NCBI GenBank assembly: GCA_017848755.1
Contig: JAFIHI010000005.1
Location: 1 to 47,536 of the forward strand
DNA from: Nakamurella sp.
GTDB lineage: Bacteria; Actinomycetota; Actinomycetes; Mycobacteriales; Nakamurellaceae
Reading direction: 5' to 3'
DNA length: 47,536 nt
Part shown: in pieces, positions 27,898 through 38,264 of the stretch
Layout of the letters: the number at the start of each line of letters is the position of its first letter
Numbering within the stretch: position 1 is the stretch's first letter
The notes under the pieces: model-generated
Seen by the model: the letters and a program-made list of their open reading frames with translations, nothing else
What the model was told of the DNA's origin: nothing
Databases searched by the model: none
Made by a program: the position numbers and the translations under genes

Positions 27898-28185
27898 CGA
27901 AGCGGTACCTCCTTCTGGATTCCCAAGCGTTCGCCGCGTTGCGTTGGTCGGGCGTGTATAGACGCCACTTGTACTACTGGCGAGTCGGCTTCGTCGGTTG
28001 GTCTGGTCTCAAAGAAAGCTCCGACGCGACCGGGCGGTCACCGTGACTCCGTCGCGCAGCGTAAGCACTGAAGCCGTTACCTAAGGTAGTCGCGAGGCTC
28101 AGTTTCATACCCATCGTAGCTATTGACAGTCCATCCGTACCCGGCGAACACTCCCTCCAAAGGAATTTTAGTATCGGAGGCAGTG
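27898..28185. other. intergenic region between divergent sigma and protease genes
   Basis: No gene recognised. The part from about 28080 to 28185 is clearly AT-richer than the chromosome and should hold the protease promoter. GGAGG at 28176-28180 is the ribosome-binding site of the protease at 28186. Confidence 0.4.
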
Positions 28186-29370
28186 ATGACCCGCAACAGG
28201 CAGGTCGCGTTCGTCTCGTCTCTGGCGATCCTGGCGGCGATAGTTGTCGCTATCCCCGCTAACGCCGGGGCAACGAGCCAAATCAACTACGTTTCAAACG
28301 AGGTGCGCAACTCCGAGGCGATCGACTTAGCGATTGCGCTGACACCACTCGTGAATACCGATTCCAGATTCGGCGGGATGAGGATCGTCTCCACGGGCCT
28401 GGAGGTGGATTACGTCGGAGCAGATGCCAACACATAGATCTCGGCGCAGATCTCAGAAGCTCGGAAAGTTGCCGCGTCGAGTGTGCCTTTCGTAACGAGG
28501 CAGGTCACGCGGTCGCTAGCGAGATTGGAGGCAATTACAGAGCGCCTCGCATCCGATCGGGACTCACTCGCCGCCCAAGGCATTGAACTCGTTGCGTGGT
28601 CGCCGGACGTTGAAAGCAACACGGTCAGCATCCGGATCGCCAGGTACTCCGAAACGGCTATTGACGCGCTTACGCAGTCCTACGGGGACGCCATTTCCGT
28701 CGTCAGCGGCGATTTCGGAGCGTCCGCATCGTTGTCAAGAACCGCGGACGGATCACCCTGGAATGGAGCCGATAAGGTCAGTACCGGATCGGGAACTTGC
28801 ACAACTTGGTTCAGCCTCCGCAAGAACGGTTCGCCGTACAATGCGGTGGCGGGACACTGCGGCACTGGAGCCGTCAAGAATAATGGCGTCACCCAAGGCA
28901 CAGTAACGTCGGCGAATCTCAAGTGGGTCAGCGGAGGATATGCCGACATTGGGATTTACCCGGTCAGCGGGAACGTCAATTGGGTTTGGGCAAACCCGGG
29001 CGCGACAGAACGCGGGGTGACTGCCGTGCAGAATACAGACCCACCCCCGGGGAGTGCGTACTTCTGTACGGATGGGTAGGTCGAACTTGAGCAATGCTAT
29101 GTAATAGTGGATGAACCTCCAGGGTGCGTGGCGTATGACGGAAAAACGGTCTGCGGTGCGATATTTTGCGAGAATCCCTCCCCAGCGTTCACGCCTGGCG
29201 ACAGTGGCGGCCCGTTCTACAAGAAGAATTCGAACGGGACGGTCACTGCTTACGGCATGGTTGTTGCCCATCTCATTGTAAGCGGGCACGATGAAAACAA
29301 ATACGGGTGCTATCTACCAGTAAGGAGCGAACTCGCGCCATTCTCCGGCTTGTCTATTTGGCTCGGTTAG
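28186..29370 (+). pseudogene. streptogrisin-like secreted serine protease (S1E type) with two in-frame TAG codons
   Basis: A single frame runs from ATG 28186 (GGAGG 5 bp upstream) to TAG 29368, interrupted only by TAG at 28435 and TAG at 29077. A signal peptide (FVSSLAILAAIVVAIPANAGA) is followed by an alpha-lytic-type pro-region. The chymotrypsin-fold domain has His in NAVAGHCGTG, Asp in GGYADIGIYP and Ser in TPGDSGGPFY, so the full catalytic triad survives, as do paired cysteines. There is no frameshift in nearly 1.2 kb. Both stops could arise from CAG to TAG changes, and the second from TGG. It is most simply a recent pseudogene; amber readthrough cannot be excluded. GC content is visibly lower than the chromosome. 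Confidence 0.85.
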
Positions 29371-29693
29371 CCTAGATCTTTCGTGGGCGATCAGGGTTCT
29401 GAGTGCCGTTGTCGTCGTCTTGCGGGCAAGGCCCCGGCATTGTCTCATTTCAGGTGGTCAGCAGGCGTTTGACGGGGCGGCGTGAGCGCGCATCGTGGCG
29501 TCCGAGCGCGGCGAAAAGGTTGTTCTGCGCGGTCGCGACGCCGCTCTCGGCCACCGAGATTGCCGATTTGTCGACGGTGATCAGCGCCCTGCGTGGAGGT
29601 GATCTGCGCGCCCACCGCTCACCGCCCGGCGAGCCCGCGCACGACTCTGGTATCTGCGCGGTGCCGGAACGCGGGACGGCCGGTGGGCTGGCG
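29371..29693. other. gene-free stretch at the right edge of the island
   Basis: Returns to high GC. On the minus strand an open frame without a start (reading LITVDKSAISVAESGV) looks weakly coding and might be a remnant. I recognise no family and do not call a gene. Confidence 0.35.
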
Positions 29694-30960
29694 TCAGCCG
29701 GTGACGAACTCTCCTAGTGCGGCGAGCAGCCGGTCGGCCTCGCCGATCGTGTTGTACGGCGCGAGCCCGATGCGCAGGCCGCCCGCGTCGCCCAGCCCCA
29801 GGTGGCGCGACGGCTCCAACGCGTAGAAGTTCCCGGCCGGCGCGTTGATGTTCTTGGTCGCGAGGAAGCGATAGGCATCCGTGGCGTCGCGGTCGGCGAA
29901 CGTCACCAGCAGCGTCGGCGTACGCGAGCCGGCCCGTGATCTGATGGCCACGCCGGGCAGCTCGGCTAGTCCGTCCTCGATCTGTTCCCGAAGCGAATCC
30001 TCGTGCGCCGCAGCCGCTCTCAGCGACGCGACCAGGCGTTCTCGGCGCGTGCCCGCCGCTGCCCGATCGAGTCCGGCGAGGAAGTCTACGGCGGCCGTCA
30101 CACCCGATAACAACTCGTAGGGCAACGTGCCGAACTCGAACCGTTCCGGCACGTTGTTCGTGGCGGGAAGCAGCTTGTCGACCTGAATCGTCTCCAGCAG
30201 CGCCGGGTCGGCCACCAGGGCGCCGCAGTGCGGTCCGAGGAACTTATACGGCGAGCACGTGTAGAAGTCCGCGCCGAGCGCACCGACGTCGATGGACGCG
30301 TGCGGTGTCAGGTGTACCCCGTCCACGGAGAGCAGCGCGCCCTGCGCGTGCACCACTTCGGCGATGGCGGCGATGTCCGGCCGGGTCCCGATGAGGTTCG
30401 ACGCGCCCGTCACCGCAACGAGTTTCGTTCGCTGCGAGACGGCCGCGGCGACATGATCCAGGCCGAGTTCCGCCGTATCCGGATCGAAGTCGATCCAGCG
30501 CACGGTGGCGCCGGCGGCCTGAGCGGCCTGCACCCAGGGCCGCACATTCGCGTCGTGATCGAGCCGGGACACGACCACCTCGTCGCCCGCGCCCCAGGTC
30601 TTCGCCAGCGCCCGGGAGAAGATGTAGTGCAGGGCCGTCGTGCTACGGCCGAACACCACACCGCCCGGTTTCGCCGCCAGCAGGTCCGCGATCGCCTCGC
30701 GCGCGGAGATGACGAACATGTCTCATATCATGCCACCTTCACTATGCCGCGATCGCCTCGCGCGCGGAGATGACGCTGTTCTCGGCATTGCGCTCCGCGA
30801 CGGTGACGGTGCCCCGATTGGACAGCGGCCCGACAATGGCCGCGCGAATGGCATCCCCGACGGTGTTCGGGGTCTGCGTGCCGCCCGGTCCGTCGAAATA
30901 CGCGGTTCCCGTTGCGAGGGAAGGGAAATGCGCGCGCACCGCGGTCACGTCGTAGGTCAT
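29694..30960 (-). pseudogene. cysteine-desulfurase-like PLP enzyme (class V aminotransferase), split by a 61-bp insertion
   Basis: The N-terminal piece (30742-30960, start MTYDVTAVRAHFP) ends after ISAREAIA at a TAG. The remainder (29694-30719) resumes with MFVISAREAIADLL and is intact to the end. It carries the PLP-site aspartate/histidine block SVDGVHLTPH and the Schiff-base lysine in SPYKFLGPH. Joined, they make about 400 residues of the cysteine-desulfurase-like family. A 61-bp insertion, made of a 29-bp direct repeat (30686-30714, 30747-30775) and 32 extra bases, shifts the frame. The insertion also supplies GAAGGTGG and a new ATG at 30719, so the C-terminal part could still be translated alone. 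Confidence 0.85.
30770..30781 (+). repeat. dispersed motif ATGACGNTGTTC, copy at 30770
   Basis: Exact core inside the cysteine-desulfurase-like gene. The insertion that breaks the gene diverges from it directly after ATGACG. Confidence 0.7.
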
Positions 30961-31034
30961 GCCGTATCCCGTCTGTGATGTCTTGCTCGGTGATTTCGTG
31001 CTCTGGGAGCCCTGGCTTTGACGCTACCGTCACG

Positions 31035-31051
31035 GGGTGCCGCAGGCACCC
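31035..31051 (-). terminator. hairpin beside a dispersed-motif near copy, downstream of the beta-glucosidase gene
   Basis: GGGTGCC-GCA-GGCACCC, a perfect 7-bp stem, 41 bp beyond the GH1 stop. A near copy of the motif (AAACGGCGTCATACCCG) abuts it. Confidence 0.5.
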
Positions 31052-31091
31052 GAAACGGCGTCATACCCGATGGCGCCGGATCGAAAGCCGG

Positions 31092-32474
31092 TCACTGGCG
31101 GTCGGGAATCGCGTTGGCCGTGGCGACGCGCCTGAGGAATCGGCCGCTGTCCTTGACGGTGCGGCGCTGCGTCGAGTAGTCGACGTGCACCACGCCGAAC
31201 CGCCGGGTGGTGCCGAAGGACCATTCGAAGTTGTCCAACAGGCTCCACACGAAATAGCCGCGGAGCGGCACCCCGGCGTCGATCGCGCGCCGCGCCTGCC
31301 GGAAATGCGCGTCGAGATAATCCACGCGCGCCGCGTCGTGCACCTGCCCGTCGTCCGTGACGACATCGTCGAAGGACGCACCGTTCTCGGTGATGTACAC
31401 CGGCGGCAGACCCGGGTACCGGTCCTTCAGACGCGTCAGCACGTCGTAGAGACCCGCGGGGTCGACCTCCCAGCCCATGCTGGTCACGGGATATCCGCGC
31501 ATCGCCTTGCCGACACCGGCGCACCCGATCCATCCGTTGTCGAACGCCGTGGTGGACGTGCCGGCCTCGCCGCCGAACACGACATGCCTGGTGTAGTAGT
31601 TGATCCCGAGCATGTCGATGGGCACGGCGATGGTGGCCATGTCGTCGGCCCGGATCGCGTCGGCCGGCCAGTCGGCGCCGAGGTCGCTGGCAATGTCCGC
31701 GGGGTAGGTGCTGGCCAACACCGGGTCGGTGAACAGCCTGTTGCTCACCCCGTCGATCCGGCGCACGGCGTCCGCGTCCTGCCGCGAGGCGGATCGGGGG
31801 TCGACCGGATAAAGGTTGAGCGACAACCCATATCGCAGGTCCGGACGGGCCGCTCGCATCTGCGCCGTCGCCATGCCGTGGCCCAGCAGCAGATGGTGCA
31901 TGGCGCGCAGCGACGCCGCCGGCTCGGTGCGTCCGGGGGCGTGCACGCCGTTGAAGTAGCCGAGGAACGCGCTGCACCAGGGCTCGTTCAGGGTGAGCCA
32001 GTCCGCGATCCGGTCAGCGAAGCGCGCGTGCACCGCGGCGGCGTAGTCGGCGAAGCGGTGCGCCGTATCCCGCTCGGGCCAGCCGCCCGCGTCCTCCAAC
32101 AGCTGCGGCAGATCCCAGTGGTAGAGGGTGACCCAGGGCCTGATACCGGCGGCGTGCAGCTCATCGAGCAGCCGGTCATAGAACGCGACACCGCCGGGAT
32201 TCAGCGGCCCCGTCCCGGCCGGCTGCATCCGGGACCAGGACATGGAGAAGCGGTACGCACCCAGGCCGAGATCGCGCATGATCGCGACGTCCTCGGCGTG
32301 GCGATGGTAGTGATCGGCCGCGACATCACCCGTCTCGCCGCCGACGGTCTTCCCGGGCGTGTGCGCGAACGTGTCCCAGATCGACGGCCCGCGACCGTCT
32401 TCCGAGACCGCGCCCTCGATCTGGTAGGCGGCGGTACTGGTTCCCCACAGGAAACCGGTTGGGAACGACGTCAT
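31092..32474 (-). CDS. bglB: glycoside hydrolase family 1 beta-glucosidase
   Basis: Hydrolyses beta-glucosides (or beta-galactosides) in the cytoplasm. 460 residues, the normal GH1 length. The start FPTGFLWGTSTAAYQIEGA is the GH1 N-terminal signature. The acid/base glutamate lies in LTLNEPW (near 161) and the nucleophile in YITENGA (near 361). WSLLDNFEW near the end is also conserved. I chose the ATG at 32474 with GGAGAG 7 bp upstream. It is divergent from the reductase operon at 32709. Confidence 0.94.
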   Translation of the reverse strand: MTSFPTGFLWGTSTAAYQIEGAVSEDGRGPSIWDTFAHTPGKTVGGETGDVAADHYHRHAEDVAIMRDLGLGAYRFSMSWSRMQPAGTGPLNPGGVAFYDRLLDELHAAGIRPWVTLYHWDLPQLLEDAGGWPERDTAHRFADYAAAVHARFADRIADWLTLNEPWCSAFLGYFNGVHAPGRTEPAASLRAMHHLLLGHGMATAQMRAARPDLRYGLSLNLYPVDPRSASRQDADAVRRIDGVSNRLFTDPVLASTYPADIASDLGADWPADAIRADDMATIAVPIDMLGINYYTRHVVFGGEAGTSTTAFDNGWIGCAGVGKAMRGYPVTSMGWEVDPAGLYDVLTRLKDRYPGLPPVYITENGASFDDVVTDDGQVHDAARVDYLDAHFRQARRAIDAGVPLRGYFVWSLLDNFEWSFGTTRRFGVVHVDYSTQRRTVKDSGRFLRRVATANAIPDRQ

Positions 32475-32580
32475 CTCGCATCTCTCCATTGGTCGGGTCG
32501 GTGTCCGGCTCTTCGGCGTCCAGCTCTTGGTCACCGCTGGCCCGCGACGACGGCGCACCAGGCGGCACTATCCGGCCGTC

Positions 32581-32595
32581 ATACGGTCGCCGTAT
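32581..32595. promoter_or_regulatory. candidate operator between divergent GH1 and reductase genes
   Basis: ATACGG-TCG-CCGTAT, a 6-bp inverted repeat with a 3-base spacer, in the 234-bp divergent intergenic region. No regulator gene is adjacent, so the assignment is weak. Confidence 0.3.
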
Positions 32596-32708
32596 CGTCG
32601 CACATGATGGCCGCCCGCCGATCGTGTCACAGTGGAGACGGCCGGGGCGACCGGTCGCCGCCGCATCCCCCCGCGCGGTGGACCTTACGGACAACGAAAG
32701 CTGTTGCG

Positions 32709-33509
32709 GTGACGGACACTCAGTGGGACACCTACCGCTATCGCGTGCACTCGGCGGCGATGGTGACTCCGGTGATCCGCGAATTGTGGCTGGAACCGAT
32801 CGGTGAGCCGCTGCCGTTCCGGCCCGGGCAGTACATCCTGTTCGCCGACGACCGGTACGCCGTACCACAACGCTCCTACTCGGTGGCGAATGCGCCGCGG
32901 GCCGACGGCCGGCTCAGCGTGCTGGTGACACTCGTCCCGGGTGGCCGGACCAGCACCTGGGCGCACGGAATCTCCGTCTATGACGAGGTGTCCGTCGAGG
33001 GCCCGTTCGGCACGTTCACCACCCCCGACGGTGCGACGTCGCCCGTGCTGCTGTTGGGCGCTGGCTCCGGCCTCGCCCCGGTGCGGGCGCTGGCGGAGGC
33101 GTTGCTCGATCCGAGCCGGCCGGAGGGCGCGGCCGGGCGCCGAGTGACGCTGTTCTTCTCCGGGCGCACCGCGCGCGACGCGATCGACCGCTTACGGTTC
33201 GAGGAGTGGCGCCGGAGCATTCAGCGGTTCGACTACCGGCTCACCTGCACCCGCGATGCCCGCGAAGAACGTCATAGAAGAATCCCCGCACTTCTTCCCG
33301 ACGAATTCGAAACCCTGCGCGGCGTCGAGGTTTTCGCGGCCGGACCGCCGGGTTTCGTGACCGCCTGCCAGGCCGCGGCAGAGGCGCTCGGCGCCGCAAC
33401 CGTGGACATCCGGACCGAGGAGTTCTTCACGGACCCGGCACCCTGGTACGACACCGTCCCACCCATCGAACACGGCGCCCGGGCGCCGATGCAGGAGGGT
33501 TCACCATGA
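32709..33509 (+). CDS. ferredoxin reductase (FNR)-type flavin oxidoreductase
   Basis: 266 residues. The FAD-binding motif PQRSYSVAN and the isoalloxazine/pyrophosphate segment GGRTSTWAHG are followed by the NAD(P)-binding glycine motif GAGSGLAPVRALAEA, with FAAGPPGFVTACQ near the C-terminus. There is no 2Fe-2S cluster domain (no CxxxxCxxC), so it probably passes electrons to a separate protein. The GTG start at 32709 has only a weak ribosome-binding site. The stop overlaps the ATG of the cobalamin adenosyltransferase (ATGA), so the two are co-translated. A role in reducing corrinoid cobalt for its neighbour is an attractive inference. Confidence 0.82.
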   Translation: MTDTQWDTYRYRVHSAAMVTPVIRELWLEPIGEPLPFRPGQYILFADDRYAVPQRSYSVANAPRADGRLSVLVTLVPGGRTSTWAHGISVYDEVSVEGPFGTFTTPDGATSPVLLLGAGSGLAPVRALAEALLDPSRPEGAAGRRVTLFFSGRTARDAIDRLRFEEWRRSIQRFDYRLTCTRDAREERHRRIPALLPDEFETLRGVEVFAAGPPGFVTACQAAAEALGAATVDIRTEEFFTDPAPWYDTVPPIEHGARAPMQEGSP

Positions 33510-34078
33510 GCACCAGCCGCATCTACACCAAACTCGGTGACGACGGCTCGACCGGGCTGCTGTTCGGCGGTCGCACCTCCAAGGCCTCGCCGCTGATCGA
33601 AGCGGTCGGCAGCATCGACGAGACCGTCGCAGCGCTCGGTGTAGCGCGGGCGGCTGCGGACGATGCCGATCTGGCCGCCGACATCCTCGCCGTGCAGCGC
33701 GAACTTTTCGTCGCCGGCGCGGATCTCGCGGCCAACCCGCACGGGCGCTACCAACTGGTGCCGGGCATCTCGCTGGTGACGCCGGACATGGTGGCGCGTC
33801 TGGAAACGCGCATCGATCACCTGGTCGCCCAACGGCCGCTGCGCCCGGTGTTCGTGGTGCCCGGCGCGAATCCCGTGTCGGCGGCACTCGACCTGGCGCG
33901 GACCCAGGTGCGACGTGCGGAGCGGCGCCTGATCGCGTACCAGGCGGAGGCGGAGGCGATGGTCAACGAGCATGTGCGCGCGTACCTGAACCGCGTCTCC
34001 GATCTGCTATACGTGCTAGCCCGGCACGCTGCCGGCGACGACGAAGAGCCTGCCAGCCACGGCACGTCGACGCCCTGA
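33506..34078 (+). CDS. pduO: ATP:cob(I)alamin adenosyltransferase, PduO type
   Basis: Makes adenosylcobalamin from cob(I)alamin and ATP. 190 residues. The N-terminal ATP-binding motif YTKLGDDGSTGLLFGG and the conserved TQVRRAERRLIA helix, with the residues that contact ATP, identify the PduO/MMAB family, as does LNRVSDLLYVLAR. GAGGG precedes the ATG. It overlaps the upstream flavin reductase gene by 4 bp, which suits a need for Co(II) reduction. No cobalamin riboswitch is visible upstream. Confidence 0.92.
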   Translation: MSTSRIYTKLGDDGSTGLLFGGRTSKASPLIEAVGSIDETVAALGVARAAADDADLAADILAVQRELFVAGADLAANPHGRYQLVPGISLVTPDMVARLETRIDHLVAQRPLRPVFVVPGANPVSAALDLARTQVRRAERRLIAYQAEAEAMVNEHVRAYLNRVSDLLYVLARHAAGDDEEPASHGTSTP

Positions 34079-34319
34079 GCGGCGCGCCGGCCCGGTCGTT
34101 TCGAAAGACCCGCTGATTCATCGCCGGTAGGTCCACGTCGCGTCCGATCTGCTGCGGCCGGCGCAAGGATCGTCCGGTTTCGGAGCTTTCCGCAGATCAA
34201 CGCATGCCTTCGTGAGATTTCCCATGCCCGGAACCTCAACTGTGCGCACCCAACGTCGATTACATTAAGTACTCGATCAATTACGTAGAGTGCGTTTGAC
34301 CGGATGGCGAGGTTGTTGC

Positions 34320-35480
34320 GTGAACCGACCATTCCGCTCCCGATGCGGCTCCAACGGTGGTGTGCCCGATCCTGCCGCCGTGACAACTCCGGCAGCACGC
34401 GCCTGCCTCGAACCCCCGCGCTCCCGTCGTCGGCGAATCCGGCTGGGCATGGCGGGCGCGCTGGTCCTGGCCGCGGCGACGCTGTCCGGCTGCTCGGCAG
34501 GGGAGGCGTCGGTCCCCGCATCGGCCGCGGGATCGGCCGCGGGATCGGCCCCTACGACGTCCTCCGCTGTCGGCATTTCGGACGCCGGACTGTCTGCGGC
34601 CGCAGCGCAGGGGCTGTCCGACATGTCGGATGTCCGTGCGCTCAACGCCAATCGCGCGATGCGTGCCTACGATCCCCAATCGGCCGGCATTCCGGCAGGT
34701 GCCGACCGGTCCATCGACGGGATACCCGACGCTACGCCGAGCGAAAGCTCGCGAACAGCGTCATACCCGGACGCGACGACACCGACGATCACGGCGACGA
34801 CCGAAGCAACCACCTCGGTGGCCGCGCTCGCTGCGACGCCGGTCGTGACGCCGGTCGCGCCGCCCACCCCAAGACCGGCGACAACGCCTGTCCCGAAACC
34901 GAAACCGCCGACGAGCACGGCACCGAAGCCGGCACCCACCACCAGGGCCGTGGCGCCGACGACTGCGACCCCGGCCCCGACGAGCAAGGCCGCGCCGCCC
35001 GCCCCGAAACCGCCGACCACCGCGCCGGGCCCTACCGCAGCGCCGGATCCACTACCGGCGAGCGGCCCGCAGCGGCAGGCGAGCTACGACAGTCGCCTGA
35101 CGAGCCTGGTCAACTCCGCGCGAGCAGCCGGCGGGCTCGCACCGCTCACCGTGAGCGGCGGGCTCACCAACCTCGCCGCGTACTGGTCCACGGCGATGGC
35201 CAACGGCAAGACCGGCTACAGCCTCGCGCACAACCCGGGCCTGAACTCGATGATCGGCCGCTACTACCCGGGGGCGACGACGTGGGGCGAGAACGTGGCG
35301 CTCTTCTCGACCGGGATCGGGGCGGACCAGATCTTCCAGTCGTACATGGCATCACCGGGCCACCGCGCGAACATCCTGAACGCGAAGTACACGCACGTCG
35401 GGATCGTGACGATGTGCCTCCCGTTGGGCAGCGGGGCGCACGCCGGAACCTGTTACAACACCATGAATTTCGCGGGATAA
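34320..35480 (+). CDS. secreted CAP-domain (SCP/PR1-like) lipoprotein with long Thr/Pro linker
   Basis: 386 residues from the GTG at 34320 (GCGAGG 7 bp upstream); a GTG at 34290 is also possible. A basic stretch (RRRRIRLG) and hydrophobic helix end in the lipobox LSGC. About 180 residues of Thr, Pro and Ala follow, a cell-wall-spanning linker. The C-terminal CAP domain (about 260-386) carries YSLAHNPGL, TWGENVAL and SPGHRANILN, the family signatures. Its biochemical role is unknown; it may bind lipids or act in the wall. One dispersed-motif copy lies in the linker, read as TASYPD. Confidence 0.87.
   Translation: MNRPFRSRCGSNGGVPDPAAVTTPAARACLEPPRSRRRRIRLGMAGALVLAAATLSGCSAGEASVPASAAGSAAGSAPTTSSAVGISDAGLSAAAAQGLSDMSDVRALNANRAMRAYDPQSAGIPAGADRSIDGIPDATPSESSRTASYPDATTPTITATTEATTSVAALAATPVVTPVAPPTPRPATTPVPKPKPPTSTAPKPAPTTRAVAPTTATPAPTSKAAPPAPKPPTTAPGPTAAPDPLPASGPQRQASYDSRLTSLVNSARAAGGLAPLTVSGGLTNLAAYWSTAMANGKTGYSLAHNPGLNSMIGRYYPGATTWGENVALFSTGIGADQIFQSYMASPGHRANILNAKYTHVGIVTMCLPLGSGAHAGTCYNTMNFAG
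34753..34764 (-). repeat. dispersed motif, copy at 34753
   Basis: Exact core with the full flank, within the Thr/Pro linker of the CAP protein. The adjacent CCGAGCGAAAGCTCGCG forms a short hairpin. Confidence 0.7.
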
Positions 35481-35538
35481 CCGCTGTGGGCCGGGTCCCG
35501 TGGCCGGCGTCCCGCAGTCGGTGCTCGGCGGTCCTGGG

Positions 35539-36039
35539 TCAAGCCTCCACGGTGCCCGCGATCAGCGGCAGCACCCGATACGACATCGGCGTGGACAGCA
35601 CCACGGAGGTGGTCGACCGGACGATCGTCGGGTGGTCGACGATCCGGTCGATGGTGCGTTGCATGTCCGCGCTGCTCTTCGCCGCGACACGGCAGAGCAG
35701 GTCGAAACTTCCTGCGGTGGTGTGGATCTCGAGGACCTCGGCGAACTTCTGCAGCCGCGCGCGAACCTCGGCCCCATGCCCTTGGCGGATCTGCAGGCCC
35801 ACGAAGGCGGTGAGCGGGTAGCCGATGCGGGCGACGTCGAGCGCGATCCCACCACCGGACACGACGCCACGCCGCGTCAACCTGTCGAGACGGCTCTGCA
35901 CCGTGGCCCGCACCACGCCGAGGCGCTTGGCGAGTTCGACTACGGACAGCCGCGGCTCGCCGATCAGCTCGCGGAGCAGGGCCCGGTCGGTCGCGTCCAG
36001 ATGGTCGCCGTCGCTCGTGTGCTGCCCGGCTGCCGTCAT
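35539..36039 (-). CDS. Lrp/AsnC-family transcriptional regulator
   Basis: 166 residues. An N-terminal helix-turn-helix (LSVVELAKRLGVVRATVQSRLDRLTRRGVV) precedes a ligand-binding ferredoxin-like domain with TAGSFDLLCRV. Such proteins sense amino acids. It lies 118 bp downstream of tyrosine phenol-lyase on the same strand but beyond a strong terminator, so it probably has its own promoter. Control of the lyase gene in response to an aromatic amino acid is inferred from position only. Confidence 0.9.
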   Translation of the reverse strand: MTAAGQHTSDGDHLDATDRALLRELIGEPRLSVVELAKRLGVVRATVQSRLDRLTRRGVVSGGGIALDVARIGYPLTAFVGLQIRQGHGAEVRARLQKFAEVLEIHTTAGSFDLLCRVAAKSSADMQRTIDRIVDHPTIVRSTTSVVLSTPMSYRVLPLIAGTVEA

Positions 36040-36089
36040 GGGAAAACGGTAGCAAGTCGCCTTCGATAGGCCACCGAACCAGGTCGAGC

Positions 36090-36135
36090 GGGAGTCTTGC
36101 AGAGCTTTGAGGCGCCCAGGCTCTGCAGGACTCCC
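36090..36135 (-). terminator. strong terminator of the tyrosine phenol-lyase gene
   Basis: A 16-bp stem (36090-36105 with 36120-36135, one G-U pair) and a 14-base loop, 22 bp beyond the stop. It separates the lyase gene from the AsnC gene. Confidence 0.75.
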
Positions 36136-36157
36136 ATTCGATGGCGTGGTGCCGGCG

Positions 36158-37738
<1,581 letters not shown>

Positions 37739-38179
37739 TCAGTGACTGGCGAGCGCGACGGCCAGGAGGACGATGACCACCGACCCGATGAGCGAGGCGA
37801 GCGCGAGCGACCGGGCAGCCTGCTTGCGGCCGGTCCCCTGGAGGTAGCCGTGGATGCCGGAGATCACCAGAACCAGTGCGAAGACGGCGAGTTTCGCCAG
37901 CAGCGTGCGCCCGTAACCGGGCTGCAGCAGGCTCGCCCAGGTGACTCCGGCGTGCATCGCGAGTGCTATTCCCGTCGCGACCTGCAGCGGCAGGAACAGC
38001 GCGAGAGTGTAGATGCCGAAGGTCTTCCCGAACGAGGTGCGGACGGAGGCCGCCAATTCGGGCGAGAGCTTGCGCTGCAGCAGCGGGATCAAAAGGAGGC
38101 TCAGCGTCAGCTGCCCGCCGACCCAGGCCATCGCGAAGATGACGTGTGTGAAGCGCACCAGCGCCCACGCCGTGATCAC
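37739..38179 (-). CDS. CopD/DUF2269-like membrane protein
   Basis: 146 residues with four membrane helices. Histidines sit in the first helix (FTHVIFAMAWVGGQL) and the third (ATGIALAMHAGVTW) and in HGYLQG, as in small four-helix CopD-like or DUF2269 proteins. There is no copper-binding partner nearby, and its role is unknown. It lies upstream of tpl on the same strand, separated by 189 bp with a dispersed-motif copy. Confidence 0.65.
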   Translation of the reverse strand: MITAWALVRFTHVIFAMAWVGGQLTLSLLLIPLLQRKLSPELAASVRTSFGKTFGIYTLALFLPLQVATGIALAMHAGVTWASLLQPGYGRTLLAKLAVFALVLVISGIHGYLQGTGRKQAARSLALASLIGSVVIVLLAVALASH

Positions 38180-38264
38180 TTCGGGCTCGCCGCTGAGACG
38201 TGGTACACGGCCCGCACTGTATCGGGCTCGGCACTGTTCGCCCTAGGGCTCGCGTCACAGTGCC

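Noticed and set aside
33122..33165. GTGACGCTGTTC in the flavin reductase as an exact dispersed copy
   Set aside because: The first base differs, and the residues it encodes (VTLFFSG) resemble the usual reductase sequence at this place, so coding constraint may explain it.
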